Positions 45,295 to 53,969 of a DNA stretch of 64,000 nt are shown piece by piece. Positions within the stretch are counted from its first letter, which is position 1, and the number at the start of each line of letters is the position of its first letter. The notes below the pieces were generated by a model. The model ran no database searches and was not told the DNA's origin. It saw only the letters and a program-made list of their open reading frames with translations. A program made the position numbers and the translations under genes. The stretch is from contig DASWYF010000040.1 in assembly GCA_036405135.1 (NCBI GenBank), positions 1-64,000 on the forward strand, written 5' to 3'. The DNA comes from Verrucomicrobiia bacterium. GTDB lineage: Bacteria > Verrucomicrobiota > Verrucomicrobiia > Limisphaerales > JAEYXS01.

Positions 45295-46500
45295 TTGATC
45301 ATCGGCGGTGGACCAGCGGGCTTGCGCGCAGCAGAAGTTGCAGCGGCGGAAGGCGCATCCGTATCCCTCTTCGAAGCCAAGCCATCCGTCGGCCGCAAAC
45401 TGCTTGTAGCCGGCCGCGGCGGCTTGAATCTCACTCATGCAGAACCGGCAGAACGCTTCCAGACCCGCTACTCGGGAGTTGATCAACCGCAAGATTTCTG
45501 GCCTGAGCTATTGGAGGAATTCAGTCCGGCAGACTTGCGGCAATGGGCGGCAGAATTAGGGATCGAAACTTTTGCTGCAAAGACCGGGCGCGTCTATCCG
45601 CGTGAACTAAAGGCCGCTCCATTGCTGCGGCGCTGGGTCGAGAGATTGCGTGCTGCAGGAGTAGTTTTCTCGTTGCGCCACCGTTGGACAAGTCTGCAGG
45701 CAGGCACGGATTGGCAGGTTGATTTTCAGACCCCGGACGGTCAACGAACTTATCATGCGGATGCGGTCATCCTCGCACTGGGAGGAGGCTCGTGGCCGGA
45801 GACCGGTTCTGACGGCGGCTGGGTTGCCGGGCTCGAACAAATGGGTGTATCCGTCGCTCCTTTAGTCTCATCAAATTGCGGCTGGGAACTTCCCTGGTCT
45901 CCCGCATTACTGGCATTGGCTGAAGGCAAGCCGCTCAAAAACATCACGGCCCGGGTGGGCGAGCTGACCGCCAAAGGCGAACTGATGGTGACTCGCTACG
46001 GACTTGAAGGCGGGATCATCTATCAACTCGGCCCGGCGCTACGGGCGATGAAACAGCCGGCTATCGTGATCGATTTCAAACCGGCCCACACCGTAGACCA
46101 ACTCATCCGAAAACTTGGCACCTGCCATCGCAATTTCCTCAACGAGGCGCGTTCCCGATGGTCTTTGAGCGATGGCGCCTTTGCCATTTTGGAAGACCTT
46201 TCCCAGCGCGAACCATTCACCTCCGCCGAATCACTCGCAGCCACTGCGAAGGCTTGCTCATTGCCACTCACCGGACCGCGTCCTCTGCCGGAAGCGATCT
46301 CCTCCGCAGGTGGCGTCCGCTGGAGTGAACTGGATGCCACGCTCATGATACGTCGCTTACCGGGAGTATTCGTGGCGGGCGAGATGATCGACTGGGACGC
46401 GCCGACCGGCGGCTACCTGATGCAAGGTTGCTTCGCCACCGGCACGCGGGCCGCTCGCAGTGCCATAAAGTGGCTTCGACGGAGCAGCGTAGCCGGATGA
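45295..46500 (+). CDS. BaiN/HI0933-type flavoprotein (NAD(P)/FAD-dependent oxidoreductase)
   Basis: A 401-aa flavoprotein of the HI0933-like family. The FAD Rossmann motif IIGGGPAGLRAAEVAAAEG starts at the very beginning. No ATG lies upstream in frame, so a TTG at 45295 is used, though the true start could be slightly earlier. Other marks: GRKLLVAGRGGLNLTHAE, ILALGGGSWPETGSDG, and the terminal GEMIDWDAPTGGYLMQGCFATG. Family members act on varied substrates (some reduce bile-acid intermediates), so the reaction is unknown. It ends 40 bp before the VF530-type gene and probably shares its transcript. Confidence 0.87.
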   Translation: MIIGGGPAGLRAAEVAAAEGASVSLFEAKPSVGRKLLVAGRGGLNLTHAEPAERFQTRYSGVDQPQDFWPELLEEFSPADLRQWAAELGIETFAAKTGRVYPRELKAAPLLRRWVERLRAAGVVFSLRHRWTSLQAGTDWQVDFQTPDGQRTYHADAVILALGGGSWPETGSDGGWVAGLEQMGVSVAPLVSSNCGWELPWSPALLALAEGKPLKNITARVGELTAKGELMVTRYGLEGGIIYQLGPALRAMKQPAIVIDFKPAHTVDQLIRKLGTCHRNFLNEARSRWSLSDGAFAILEDLSQREPFTSAESLAATAKACSLPLTGPRPLPEAISSAGGVRWSELDATLMIRRLPGVFVAGEMIDWDAPTGGYLMQGCFATGTRAARSAIKWLRRSSVAG

Positions 46501-46539
46501 ACGTTGACAGCACTCATCCTCGTTGTTTGGCTCATCGTC

Positions 46540-46773
46540 ATGAGTGACCCGCAATCCGCCCCGACGAACCATCCACGCGACCCCCTTCACGGGATCACTT
46601 TGGAACACATCGTCACCCAACTTGCCGAACGTCACGGGTGGGATGAGATGGCGCGGCGCATTCCGATCCGGTGTTTCAAGTTTAATCCCAGTGTGAAATC
46701 CAGCCTCACCTTCTTGCGCAAAACGCCTTGGGCCCGTGCCAAAGTGGAATCATGGTTCATCTCCGAACTGTGA
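46540..46773 (+). CDS. VF530-family (DUF2132) small protein
   Basis: A 77-aa protein of the VF530 type, proposed to bind DNA. The ATG at 46540 (MSDPQSAPTN) is chosen over the in-frame 46504 start, which would add an odd hydrophobic leader. Family marks: DPLHGITLEHIVTQLAERHGWDEM and FNPSVKSSLTFLRKTPWARAKVE. It follows the flavoprotein by 40 bp on the same strand and is convergent with the tRNA gene. Confidence 0.85.
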   Translation: MSDPQSAPTNHPRDPLHGITLEHIVTQLAERHGWDEMARRIPIRCFKFNPSVKSSLTFLRKTPWARAKVESWFISEL

Positions 46774-46805
46774 GATTTGGTGGATTACCACGGAACTGGA
46801 AGAGA

Positions 46806-46882
46806 TGGTCGGGACGGTGAGATTTGAACTCACGACCTTCTGAACCCCATTCAGACGCGCTACCAAGCTACGCTACGTCCCG
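46806..46882 (-). tRNA. tRNA-Pro (anticodon GGG)
   Basis: A full cloverleaf on the minus strand: acceptor CGGGACG pairs with CGTCCCG, the D-arm has AGCTTGGTAG, the anticodon stem TCTGA/TCAGA is perfect around loop ATGGGGT, whose central GGG reads proline CCC/CCU codons, and the T-arm carries GGTTCAAATC-like TTCAAAT. The CCA end is encoded in the gene. Total 77 nt. A promoter-like pair lies upstream at 46922-46949. Confidence 0.97.
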
Positions 46883-46921
46883 GCCATTTTCTCTCAGGTC
46901 AAAAACCTGCGAGGTGGCGAA

Positions 46922-46949
46922 ATAGTAGGTCGTGATTTCCTGATTTCAA
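46922..46949 (-). promoter_or_regulatory. Putative sigma70-type promoter for tRNA-Pro
   Basis: On the minus strand TTGAAA (46949-46944) and TACTAT (46927-46922) are 16 bp apart, close to the -35/-10 consensus. The -10 box ends about 40 nt before the tRNA, and an AT-rich segment (TTTTGAAAAAGC) precedes the -35 box as an UP-like element. Confidence 0.5.
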
Positions 46950-46977
46950 CAGCTTTTTCAAAATACTTGGAGCCGGT

Positions 46978-47406
46978 TTAAAGCAGGTTTCCGACGGCTG
47001 CCTGGATTTTCCTCGGCCCATCACCGCCTAGTCGCTGGTCCACGGCTTCCAAACGCCGTATCAAATCCACCACTTCTTTGCGCGCATACGGCCCCCCGGC
47101 GGCATCACAAAAGTGTGTCCGGCAGCCAAAAGGCCGGTCCGCGTAGATCATGCATTTGCCGGTTTCCGCCTTTAGCAGCGGGCATGAACCATCTTTTGGT
47201 TCGGGCAATTCCTTTCGCCCGGTTGCCTTGAATGCCCGGGCTGCCAGCAGCGCTTCCCCTTTGGTGAGCATGGGCGTCAGGCCTGTCAGTTTGAACTGGC
47301 AGCATTCAGTGCGCACAGTGCACTGGCGCTCGATCGGCCGTTTGGCCAGTTCGGCATACACTGCCCGCACTTCGGCCACGGCGGCCTGCATCTCTTCTTT
47401 GCGCAT
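46978..47406 (-). CDS. YkgJ-type cysteine-cluster protein
   Basis: A 142-aa cytoplasmic protein of the YkgJ (zinc or iron-chelating) family. Seven to eight cysteines in the usual layout: RTECCQFKLTGLTP early, CPLLKAETGKCMIYADRPFGCRTHFCD later. They probably bind Zn or an Fe-S site. The N-terminus MRKEEMQAAVAEVRAVYAEL forms a helix. The gene is close behind the GH5-like gene on the same strand (43 bp). The function is unknown. Confidence 0.85.
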   Translation of the reverse strand: MRKEEMQAAVAEVRAVYAELAKRPIERQCTVRTECCQFKLTGLTPMLTKGEALLAARAFKATGRKELPEPKDGSCPLLKAETGKCMIYADRPFGCRTHFCDAAGGPYARKEVVDLIRRLEAVDQRLGGDGPRKIQAAVGNLL

Positions 47407-47449
47407 AAGCGACGATACATTTCAGCCACAGCCGCCACCTCTTGCCAGT

Positions 47450-48571
47450 TCAATTTTTGCCCACCATCTCCGGCGTCAGTTTTAGGAACAGTTTCTGCCA
47501 CCCCCGATAAACACCCTGCGGCATCGTCATCTTGCCCGCCTTTTCCAAACCATCTATCTCCTCAATGGTCGCCCCGTCATAATGCCCCACCCAGCCGCAC
47601 GCATGCTCCCGCGAAGCCAATAAAAACATCTCCAACTCCGCCACCGTGCAACTCAGCGGAAACGTCTCCTCGATCACGATCGGCTTGCCGATATCGAACT
47701 GCTTCAAGCACTCCATCTCCTCGCCCGGCTTCTTACTGTCCGGATAGATGTGCACACTGATGAAATCCAACTCAGGCCCGACCGTTCCCGGCAGGAAACC
47801 CGACATATGCTTCCAATCCCGCGACCACGGCAACAACCCCACCGTGATCAACGTCTTTTTATCCTGCTTGCGGATGCCTGCCGACAACTGCCTGATCCAA
47901 GCCGCCGCGATGTCCTCACGTTTCCGACCCGCCGGATCCAGCGCGATGTATTGCAGGAAATCAAACCCGCCAAAGAGCGAACCAGACGACCACTTGCCCG
48001 CCTCCCGCTTGCCGCCCGGTGACAATGGCTCATTGATCAAGTTATAGCAGAATATCGCGTCACTCCCCTTGCCCGCCTGCGCGATGATGCTCCAGAACTT
48101 CGCCTGTGCCTCCCATCTCTCTTTCTCGTCCATCGCATCATACCACTTCGGCACATCCGTCGGCCGGTAACACGCCAGCCCCGTCACATCCAGATAGATG
48201 CCCACCTCCTCCGCCAGCTTCACCATCCGTTGATACTGCCTGATCGCCTTCGCATTCGGCTTCTCCGGCGACTCCATGAACTTCCCATACTGCAAGTGCA
48301 CCCGCACCACATTTGCCCCCAACGCCTTCATCTCGCGAAAATCCCCGGCGAACGTCTCCCACTCCTTATCCCAAAAATCCTCCATCAACCGATGATTGTT
48401 CCCATAATTCATTCCCCACGGCTTGAACGGTTGCTTCGACTTTGCCGTGATGAATCCCCGCCCCTCCGGCGACACCACGATGCGCTCCAATACTTCAGCT
48501 TTTGTCGCAGCCCGGGCGTGGACCGTAAACCAAGTCATCAATAGTGATAGAATCAGAACAAGATGCTTCAT
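47450..48571 (-). CDS. Secreted GH5-like glycoside hydrolase
   Basis: A 373-aa exported TIM-barrel hydrolase. ATG 48571 (MKHLVLILSLL) opens a signal peptide; the longer frame to 48622 adds residues with no role. The clan GH-A acid/base Glu lies in YNLINEPLSPGG. A nucleophile Glu is likely in VIEETFPLSC, and VRVHLQYGKF and HIYPDS add substrate-side residues. The pattern matches GH5-type beta-mannanase or glucanase relatives, but no subfamily could be set by eye. It is followed on the same strand by the YkgJ-type gene. Confidence 0.8.
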   Translation of the reverse strand: MKHLVLILSLLMTWFTVHARAATKAEVLERIVVSPEGRGFITAKSKQPFKPWGMNYGNNHRLMEDFWDKEWETFAGDFREMKALGANVVRVHLQYGKFMESPEKPNAKAIRQYQRMVKLAEEVGIYLDVTGLACYRPTDVPKWYDAMDEKERWEAQAKFWSIIAQAGKGSDAIFCYNLINEPLSPGGKREAGKWSSGSLFGGFDFLQYIALDPAGRKREDIAAAWIRQLSAGIRKQDKKTLITVGLLPWSRDWKHMSGFLPGTVGPELDFISVHIYPDSKKPGEEMECLKQFDIGKPIVIEETFPLSCTVAELEMFLLASREHACGWVGHYDGATIEEIDGLEKAGKMTMPQGVYRGWQKLFLKLTPEMVGKN

Positions 48572-48628
48572 GGATGTGCAGATGCTACAGCATCCAAGAA
48601 ACTTGAGAAGACTACAGTGCAAGCAACA

Positions 48629-48940
48629 TCAGGAACGTCGCTGCTGGAATTCTTCAATATACCCCTTCATCTTCCCATCGATCAAAAACGTCGCCACCGG
48701 GATCAGCGACGCCACGAACACCAACGCCCCTCGCCCCATCGGCCACCGCGCCACCCACATCGTCTGCGCCAGCGACACACAAAAGATCACAAATAACAGC
48801 CCATGAACGGAACCCACCACCCGCACCGCCATCGGCATATCCGCCGCATACTTCAACGGCATCGCGATCCCCAACAAAACCAGATACGACACCGCCTCCA
48901 CCAAGGCGATCTTCCGCAAAAATGAAACCGGATTCTTCAT
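48629..48940 (-). CDS. DUF3817 membrane protein
   Basis: A 103-aa integral membrane protein with about three hydrophobic segments. ATG 48940 (MKNPVSFLRKIALVEAVSYLVLLG) fits the DUF3817 start; the ORF extends to 48958. Marks: VGSVHGLLFVIFCVSL and a basic-rich loop. Function is unknown; similar proteins occur widely. It is upstream of the GH5-like gene on the same strand by 57 bp. Confidence 0.8.
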   Translation of the reverse strand: MKNPVSFLRKIALVEAVSYLVLLGIAMPLKYAADMPMAVRVVGSVHGLLFVIFCVSLAQTMWVARWPMGRGALVFVASLIPVATFLIDGKMKGYIEEFQQRRS

Positions 48941-49012
48941 ACGTGAAACAAAAAACAACCACCCCTCAGACCATACAGAGGCCCTCCCCGTTCACAATAA
49001 AATGACAGGCCC

Positions 49013-49158
49013 AAGCTCAAAGTTCAAAACTCAAAACTCAAAGAAAATTCCCATACAAAAGTTTTATGGTTTCAGAGAAAGATCCGAATCCAAATCCAAA
49101 GCATTGGAGCTGAAAAATTGGAACTTCTTTTGAACTTTGAGTTTTGCGCTTTGAACTT
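49013..49158. repeat. Imperfect 42-nt inverted repeat of AACTCAAA phrases
   Basis: Left arm 49013-49054 (AAGCTCAAAGTTCAAAACTC...) and right arm 49117-49158 (reverse complement AAGTTCAAAGCGCAAAACTC...) match at 33 of 42 positions, with a 62-nt gap. It could fold into a long hairpin in RNA or be a small mobile or MITE-like remnant. It fills the gap between the DUF3817 gene and dacB, both on the minus strand. The phrase composition links it to the AACTT-type repeats at 16291, 33691 and 33940. Confidence 0.7.
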
Positions 49159-49168
49159 TTTCTCTGCC

Positions 49169-50719
49169 CTAATTCATCTCAAACACCACTTCGCATATGC
49201 GGCCCAACGCCTCCCCCTCCCGGCTGCTCTTCTCCCCCTCCCGCAGATGCGTCATGTTCACGAACACCGCAAACGCCAGTTTCCGCCCCTTCTGCGTCGT
49301 CATATACCCCGCTAATGCCTTGCTCGTCAGCAACCCCGTACCGTTCAGAGAATTATCCACCACATACGTTCCCGTCTTTGCCATCACCTTCCCCGCCGCC
49401 GCATGATTCTTAGAGATTGCCGCCAGCGTACCATCCTTCCCCAAGACCGGCAACGCCGCCTCAAACTCCGCAAAATCTTTCCGTGTGCTCATATAACGCA
49501 GCAACTGCACCGTTGCCTTCGGCGTCACCAGATCCGCCCGCGAACCGCCCGCTGCGCCACCGAACGAGATTGCATCCGCCTCCACCCCCGCCTTCAGCAA
49601 AAACTTCCGCTGCCACTGCAACCCCTCATTCACTGTTCGCTGCCCCTGCTGCACCGCCACCAAAAGTGGCAGCATCCCCGCATGCTGATTATGACTCACT
49701 TTCAAGATAAGCTTCGCATTCTCCCGGAACGGCGGCGAAACCAAGGTCGCCACCGGCGCCAACTTTGCCACCGCCTCACTCGGCGGCAATGCACTCAGAT
49801 TATTCGTCGCCAAAGGCGAAGCCATCACCATGACACCCGCCGCCTGCAGCGCCTCCACGAACAGCATCCGCGCGTAAGCCGCCGGATCAGCCACATCCGC
49901 AATCCGCACCAGCGGCGCATTCGTCGCCGGAATCTGCCCGCGCAATGAATAATATCCACCTCCCTCGCTGCGTACGGTGATGACAGGTTTCCCTTCCGCA
50001 ATTGTCTCCACCTGCGCATCCACCTGGATGCCCATCGAATGCGGCCGCCACGTCACCTTGGCCTTCTCGCCCTCCTTCCCCGGTGCGATGATAAAATCCA
50101 CCACGTTATCATTCACCACGATCGGCGTGAGCAGACTCGGCCCGCTCCCCGACCCCTCCGCCTTGTCAAACAAACGGTCATCCACCACCACATCCCCGCT
50201 CACCCGCTTGATACCGGCCTTCGCGATCTGCCGCGCCAATTCCTTCAATCCCGCCAAGGGGTCTTGCGGCGTCAACTCATTCGCCGGTGTCCAGTTCGAA
50301 TAGATATGATCCACGTCCTTGAACGCGATGCGTCCCTGCTCATCCGTGCGCCCGCCCATCGTCGGATCACCACTCGCCACCAGGATCAGATCCCCCTTCA
50401 AAACCCCATCCCCCTCCACCTCGCCCCGACGACGGACATGTGTCTTGAACTGATGTCCTTCGCCCAAATACTCCCACGCCGAAGCCGTGGAAAACACCTT
50501 GGTCACCGACGCCGGACCAAAGAGCTTTTCCGCATTCACCTCATACACCGTCTCCCCCGTGGCCACATCGGCAAAGAGGATACCCCAATGCGCGTGCCGG
50601 TACTCCGGTCGGTCGAGCACCGCCTTGACGCCTTCCGGCAGGGCTTGGGCAGCCGGTAAAATGGATTCCGTGGCGAACAACAGGCCAAGGCACAGCACCG
50701 CAAGGTAACGCTGGATCAT
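49169..50719 (-). CDS. dacB: D-Ala-D-Ala carboxypeptidase/endopeptidase (PBP4)
   Basis: A 516-aa S13-family penicillin-binding protein. MIQRYLAVLCLGLLF is the signal peptide. Active-site motifs: SVTK at 71-74, SHN in KVSHNQHAGML, and KTG in AKTGTYV. The long insert between SxxK and SxN is normal for DacB. It trims peptidoglycan crosslinks in the periplasm. The mature protein starts near ALPEGVKAVL. The gene is divergent from the thioredoxin/PDZ gene and has the inverted repeat at its 3' end. Confidence 0.94.
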   Translation of the reverse strand: MIQRYLAVLCLGLLFATESILPAAQALPEGVKAVLDRPEYRHAHWGILFADVATGETVYEVNAEKLFGPASVTKVFSTASAWEYLGEGHQFKTHVRRRGEVEGDGVLKGDLILVASGDPTMGGRTDEQGRIAFKDVDHIYSNWTPANELTPQDPLAGLKELARQIAKAGIKRVSGDVVVDDRLFDKAEGSGSGPSLLTPIVVNDNVVDFIIAPGKEGEKAKVTWRPHSMGIQVDAQVETIAEGKPVITVRSEGGGYYSLRGQIPATNAPLVRIADVADPAAYARMLFVEALQAAGVMVMASPLATNNLSALPPSEAVAKLAPVATLVSPPFRENAKLILKVSHNQHAGMLPLLVAVQQGQRTVNEGLQWQRKFLLKAGVEADAISFGGAAGGSRADLVTPKATVQLLRYMSTRKDFAEFEAALPVLGKDGTLAAISKNHAAAGKVMAKTGTYVVDNSLNGTGLLTSKALAGYMTTQKGRKLAFAVFVNMTHLREGEKSSREGEALGRICEVVFEMN

Positions 50720-50884
50720 AAGCTGAATGGGTTGCCGATGGGTCTGGTTTTTAGAACGCGCTCCAGACTACTTGCCCATCACCGCCAGACAAACACTTTC
50801 GCCGATGCTTCAGGCACAAAAATCCATGCTTTAGGGCCATTCGGGAGATTTACAGCCGTCTGCAATTCTGCCATACCTTCCGCC

Positions 50885-52210
50885 ATGAAACTCCTGCACG
50901 TTGCATTGCCTTTGCTCGTCGCTGCCTGCCTTTCCACCGCCCATGCCGAAACCGTCAAAGACCGCGAAGGCGCGGTCCGCAACGACAAGGCCACCATGGA
51001 GAACGACGCGCTCTGGATCTACAACGATTTCGAGAAAGGCTTCGCCGAGGCCAAAAAGACCGGCAAACCCCTGCTCGTCGTGCTCCGTTGCGTCCCCTGC
51101 CTCTCCTGCATGGGCCTCGATGCCGAAGTGTTGCAATCCGCCGAATTAAAACCGCTCCTCGGCCAGTTCGTCTGCGTGCGCGTCATCAATGCCAATGCGC
51201 TGGACCTCGCCCGCTTCCAATTCGACTACGATCTCTCCTTCTCCACCCTCTTCTTCAATGCCGACGGCACCGTCTATGGTCGTTACGGCTCCTGGACGCA
51301 CCAGAAAAACCCGCAGGAAAAAGCCACCATCGGTTACCAGCGCGCTCTCGAAGCCGCCTTGGAGATCCATAAAGGTTATCCTGCCAACAAGGCTTCCCTC
51401 GCGGGCAAACAAGGCGCTCCTACCCCGTTCAAGACCCCCGTGGAGATGCCTGCGCTCATGCAGAAATACACCCTGGACCTGAACTGGAACGGCAAGGTCG
51501 TCGGCAGTTGTGTGCATTGCCATCAGATCGGCGATTCCTACCGCCTCTACTATCGCGATAAAAAACAACCCCTGCCCACCAACCTCATCTACCCGATGCC
51601 CCAGACGGAAACGGTCGGCCTCACCATCGCCCCGGACAGCACCGCCAAAGTCGAAGCTGTCATCGCCGGTTCCTACGCCGCGAAAGCCGGTTTCAAGGCG
51701 GGTGATGAAATCGTTTCACTGGCCGGCCAGCCGCTCATCTCCATCGCGGACTTCAGTTGGGCACTGCATCGCGCACCTGATGCGGGCAACATCACTGCCG
51801 TGGTCAAACGAGGCGGCGCGGAACAATCCCTCACTCTCACCTTGCCCGTCGACTGGCGTCGCAAGACCGACATCGCCCGTCGTGTCGGCACCTGGCCCAT
51901 GCGCGGCATGGCCACCGGTGGCATGGTCCTGGAAGATCTGGCCGATGCGGATCGCACCTCCCGCGGTCTGCCCAAGACCGGCATGGCACTTCGCGTCAAG
52001 AGTGTGGGCAAGTTCGGCAAACACGCCGCCGCCAAAAACAACGGTTTCCAGCCGGAAGACGTCATCCTCCAGATCGCCGGCATCACCACCCGCCTGACGG
52101 AAGGCGAATTGATCGGCTACCTCCTGCAACGGCATACGGAAGGCCAGAAAGTCAAAGCCACCGTATTGCGTGGCGCGCAAAGAGTGGAACTGAACCTGCC
52201 CATGCAGTAA
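50885..52210 (+). CDS. Secreted thioredoxin-like / heme c / PDZ protein
   Basis: A 441-aa exported protein; ATG 50885 (MKLLHVALPLLVAACL) begins the signal peptide, while the ORF could run back to 50732. After it comes a thioredoxin-like domain with CVPCLSC at 69-75 (more cysteines than a plain CxxC). A single heme-binding CVHCH is at 209-213, followed by two PDZ-like domains (about 235-320 with AGFKAGDEIVSLAGQPL, and about 345-435 with NNGFQPEDVILQIAG). This reads as a redox protein that binds protein tails or partners. It shares no operon with dacB, which is divergent. The precise role is unknown. Confidence 0.83.
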   Translation: MKLLHVALPLLVAACLSTAHAETVKDREGAVRNDKATMENDALWIYNDFEKGFAEAKKTGKPLLVVLRCVPCLSCMGLDAEVLQSAELKPLLGQFVCVRVINANALDLARFQFDYDLSFSTLFFNADGTVYGRYGSWTHQKNPQEKATIGYQRALEAALEIHKGYPANKASLAGKQGAPTPFKTPVEMPALMQKYTLDLNWNGKVVGSCVHCHQIGDSYRLYYRDKKQPLPTNLIYPMPQTETVGLTIAPDSTAKVEAVIAGSYAAKAGFKAGDEIVSLAGQPLISIADFSWALHRAPDAGNITAVVKRGGAEQSLTLTLPVDWRRKTDIARRVGTWPMRGMATGGMVLEDLADADRTSRGLPKTGMALRVKSVGKFGKHAAAKNNGFQPEDVILQIAGITTRLTEGELIGYLLQRHTEGQKVKATVLRGAQRVELNLPMQ

Positions 52211-52213
52211 GCC

Positions 52214-53962
52214 TCACTCCTCCGCGATCAGCTCACCATACGCCCGCGGCCCAAAGTACTCGTATCCTTTGGATTCCAAGGCCGTGCCCATCAGCATGGC
52301 ATGGATGAACCCGTTCCACTCCACCTGGCGGGTGTGCAGAACCGCCTTCTCGGGATTCTCCCGCAGGATAAATTTCACCCGGCCATCCAATGCCGTGTGC
52401 CGCTGCCAGTTCGCCGTCAACTCCTTCTCGAACGACAGACTCGTCCCCAAATCCTTGAGCATCGCGTGGCTCCGCCCCCAAGTGCCGCCAGACTCACTCA
52501 CGAATGTCTTGCCGTTCAACAAAGCGATGCTGTCGTGATATGCCAGCACGCAGAGATAGCGTCGGGTGCCACCCTTCAGCCACGCCGTGAGTTTGCCCGC
52601 ATGGTCTTGTGCGGCGTTATAGGCGTAATTACTGTCCAGAAACGCGATCCGCTCCACCTCATCCGGGATGCGTTCAAGGCCGTTCAGGTAGCCAAACATG
52701 AAACTTCCACCCCCGCTATGACCAGTCAGCACCAATCGCGCCTTCGGATATCGCGCCTGCACCGACTCCACAAAGCCACGAATGCGTTTGTTATCTGGAT
52801 CGTTTTTCCTCCGCCACGTCGGCCATGATTTATCGGCATTCTCGAAGTAAGCGATGACCCAATTCACATTGGTCTCCTGCGCCCGCAACCACCGCATCTG
52901 CGCACCAATGTGCTGGATATCGAAATGCCAGTCATCCCCCGGCTTCAGTTTGCGCCCGATGGTCTGTTCGATGGTGTTGCCGTTGGGCAGCGCGTAGAAG
53001 ATCAGTCGCACGGGTTTATTCGTAGCCAGAAGAGCCGGTGAATTGATCACCACTCGAACACCAGGATCGAAGGTGATCGTCTCATTTTTCTCAGCGACAG
53101 CAGTCTGCGGGGCGGAAACCTCTTTTACTTTCGCCAACACTTCATAGCGGGTCGTCTTGAACACTCCTTCATCACTGAGCAAAGCGGCCAAACCAGCATC
53201 TGCCAGCACGCTTTCCGCCATAGTCTTCACGCCATCCAAGAGCATCGTGCGTTGCACGAAACGGATGCCGTGGCTGTAGTCAATCCACACATCCGCATGG
53301 CCGAGGTAAAGCGGCTGGATGGGTTTGCCGACCGCTTGGTGCCAACCGTAAATGGCCACCTTGCCCGGAGACGCCGCCAATCGCGGGGTGATGACCACAT
53401 CTTTCTTATGACCGGCCACGAGTGAACCCAAAGGGTACTGGACCATGAGCTTGAGCCGTTGTGAGCGCACGGTTTCATTGTACTGTTGAAAGACCGGCAC
53501 CGTGGTCATCGCTTCACTGGGAGCTATCGACGTGGGCACCAGTTTGAGCGGGGCGGCAGTGTAGATGTCATTCACCATCTGGCGCGTGGGTAACATCCAG
53601 CCAAATTCATCAGCCAGTGTCTGCGCCAACTGCGGTGAGATGGGCGCGAGGAAATAATCCGCGTCACTCCCGAGAGCGAGGTAATCCGGGGCGACCTGAT
53701 AGGCCACGCGCCGCTCCTGACCGCCCAACTGTTTCACGATCTCCACCGTCGCAAAGCGCCGCCAATAATCCGGCACATTGCCAAGCTGTACCTGGGCTTC
53801 AATGAATTGCTCGCGCGCAGCGAGGTCCAGCCCTTCGATGCGTGACACGATCTCACTGCCTTTAAGCGCATCCGCCGCGCGCGGTGGCAAGGTGAATTCA
53901 GCCGTCCAGCCAGTCAGCAGACCGGAGAGGAACAGCCAACAGACATGCCAGCAAAAATTCAT
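52214..53962 (-). CDS. Secreted two-part protein with C-terminal alpha/beta hydrolase
   Basis: A 582-aa exported protein; MNFCWHVCWLFLSGLLTG is the signal peptide. The N-terminal 250 residues were not recognised; they include IYGWHQAVGKPIQPLYLGHADVWID, a pattern with conserved H, D and W that could be enzymatic. The C-terminal part (about 300-560) looks like an alpha/beta hydrolase: LVLTGHSGGGSF is the nucleophile elbow, FLDSNYAYN gives a possible acid, and a late GRSHAMLKD a possible His. The stop lies 3 bp from the thioredoxin/PDZ gene's stop (convergent). The substrate is unknown. Confidence 0.7.
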   Translation of the reverse strand: MNFCWHVCWLFLSGLLTGWTAEFTLPPRAADALKGSEIVSRIEGLDLAAREQFIEAQVQLGNVPDYWRRFATVEIVKQLGGQERRVAYQVAPDYLALGSDADYFLAPISPQLAQTLADEFGWMLPTRQMVNDIYTAAPLKLVPTSIAPSEAMTTVPVFQQYNETVRSQRLKLMVQYPLGSLVAGHKKDVVITPRLAASPGKVAIYGWHQAVGKPIQPLYLGHADVWIDYSHGIRFVQRTMLLDGVKTMAESVLADAGLAALLSDEGVFKTTRYEVLAKVKEVSAPQTAVAEKNETITFDPGVRVVINSPALLATNKPVRLIFYALPNGNTIEQTIGRKLKPGDDWHFDIQHIGAQMRWLRAQETNVNWVIAYFENADKSWPTWRRKNDPDNKRIRGFVESVQARYPKARLVLTGHSGGGSFMFGYLNGLERIPDEVERIAFLDSNYAYNAAQDHAGKLTAWLKGGTRRYLCVLAYHDSIALLNGKTFVSESGGTWGRSHAMLKDLGTSLSFEKELTANWQRHTALDGRVKFILRENPEKAVLHTRQVEWNGFIHAMLMGTALESKGYEYFGPRAYGELIAEE

Positions 53963-53969
53963 AACGCCA

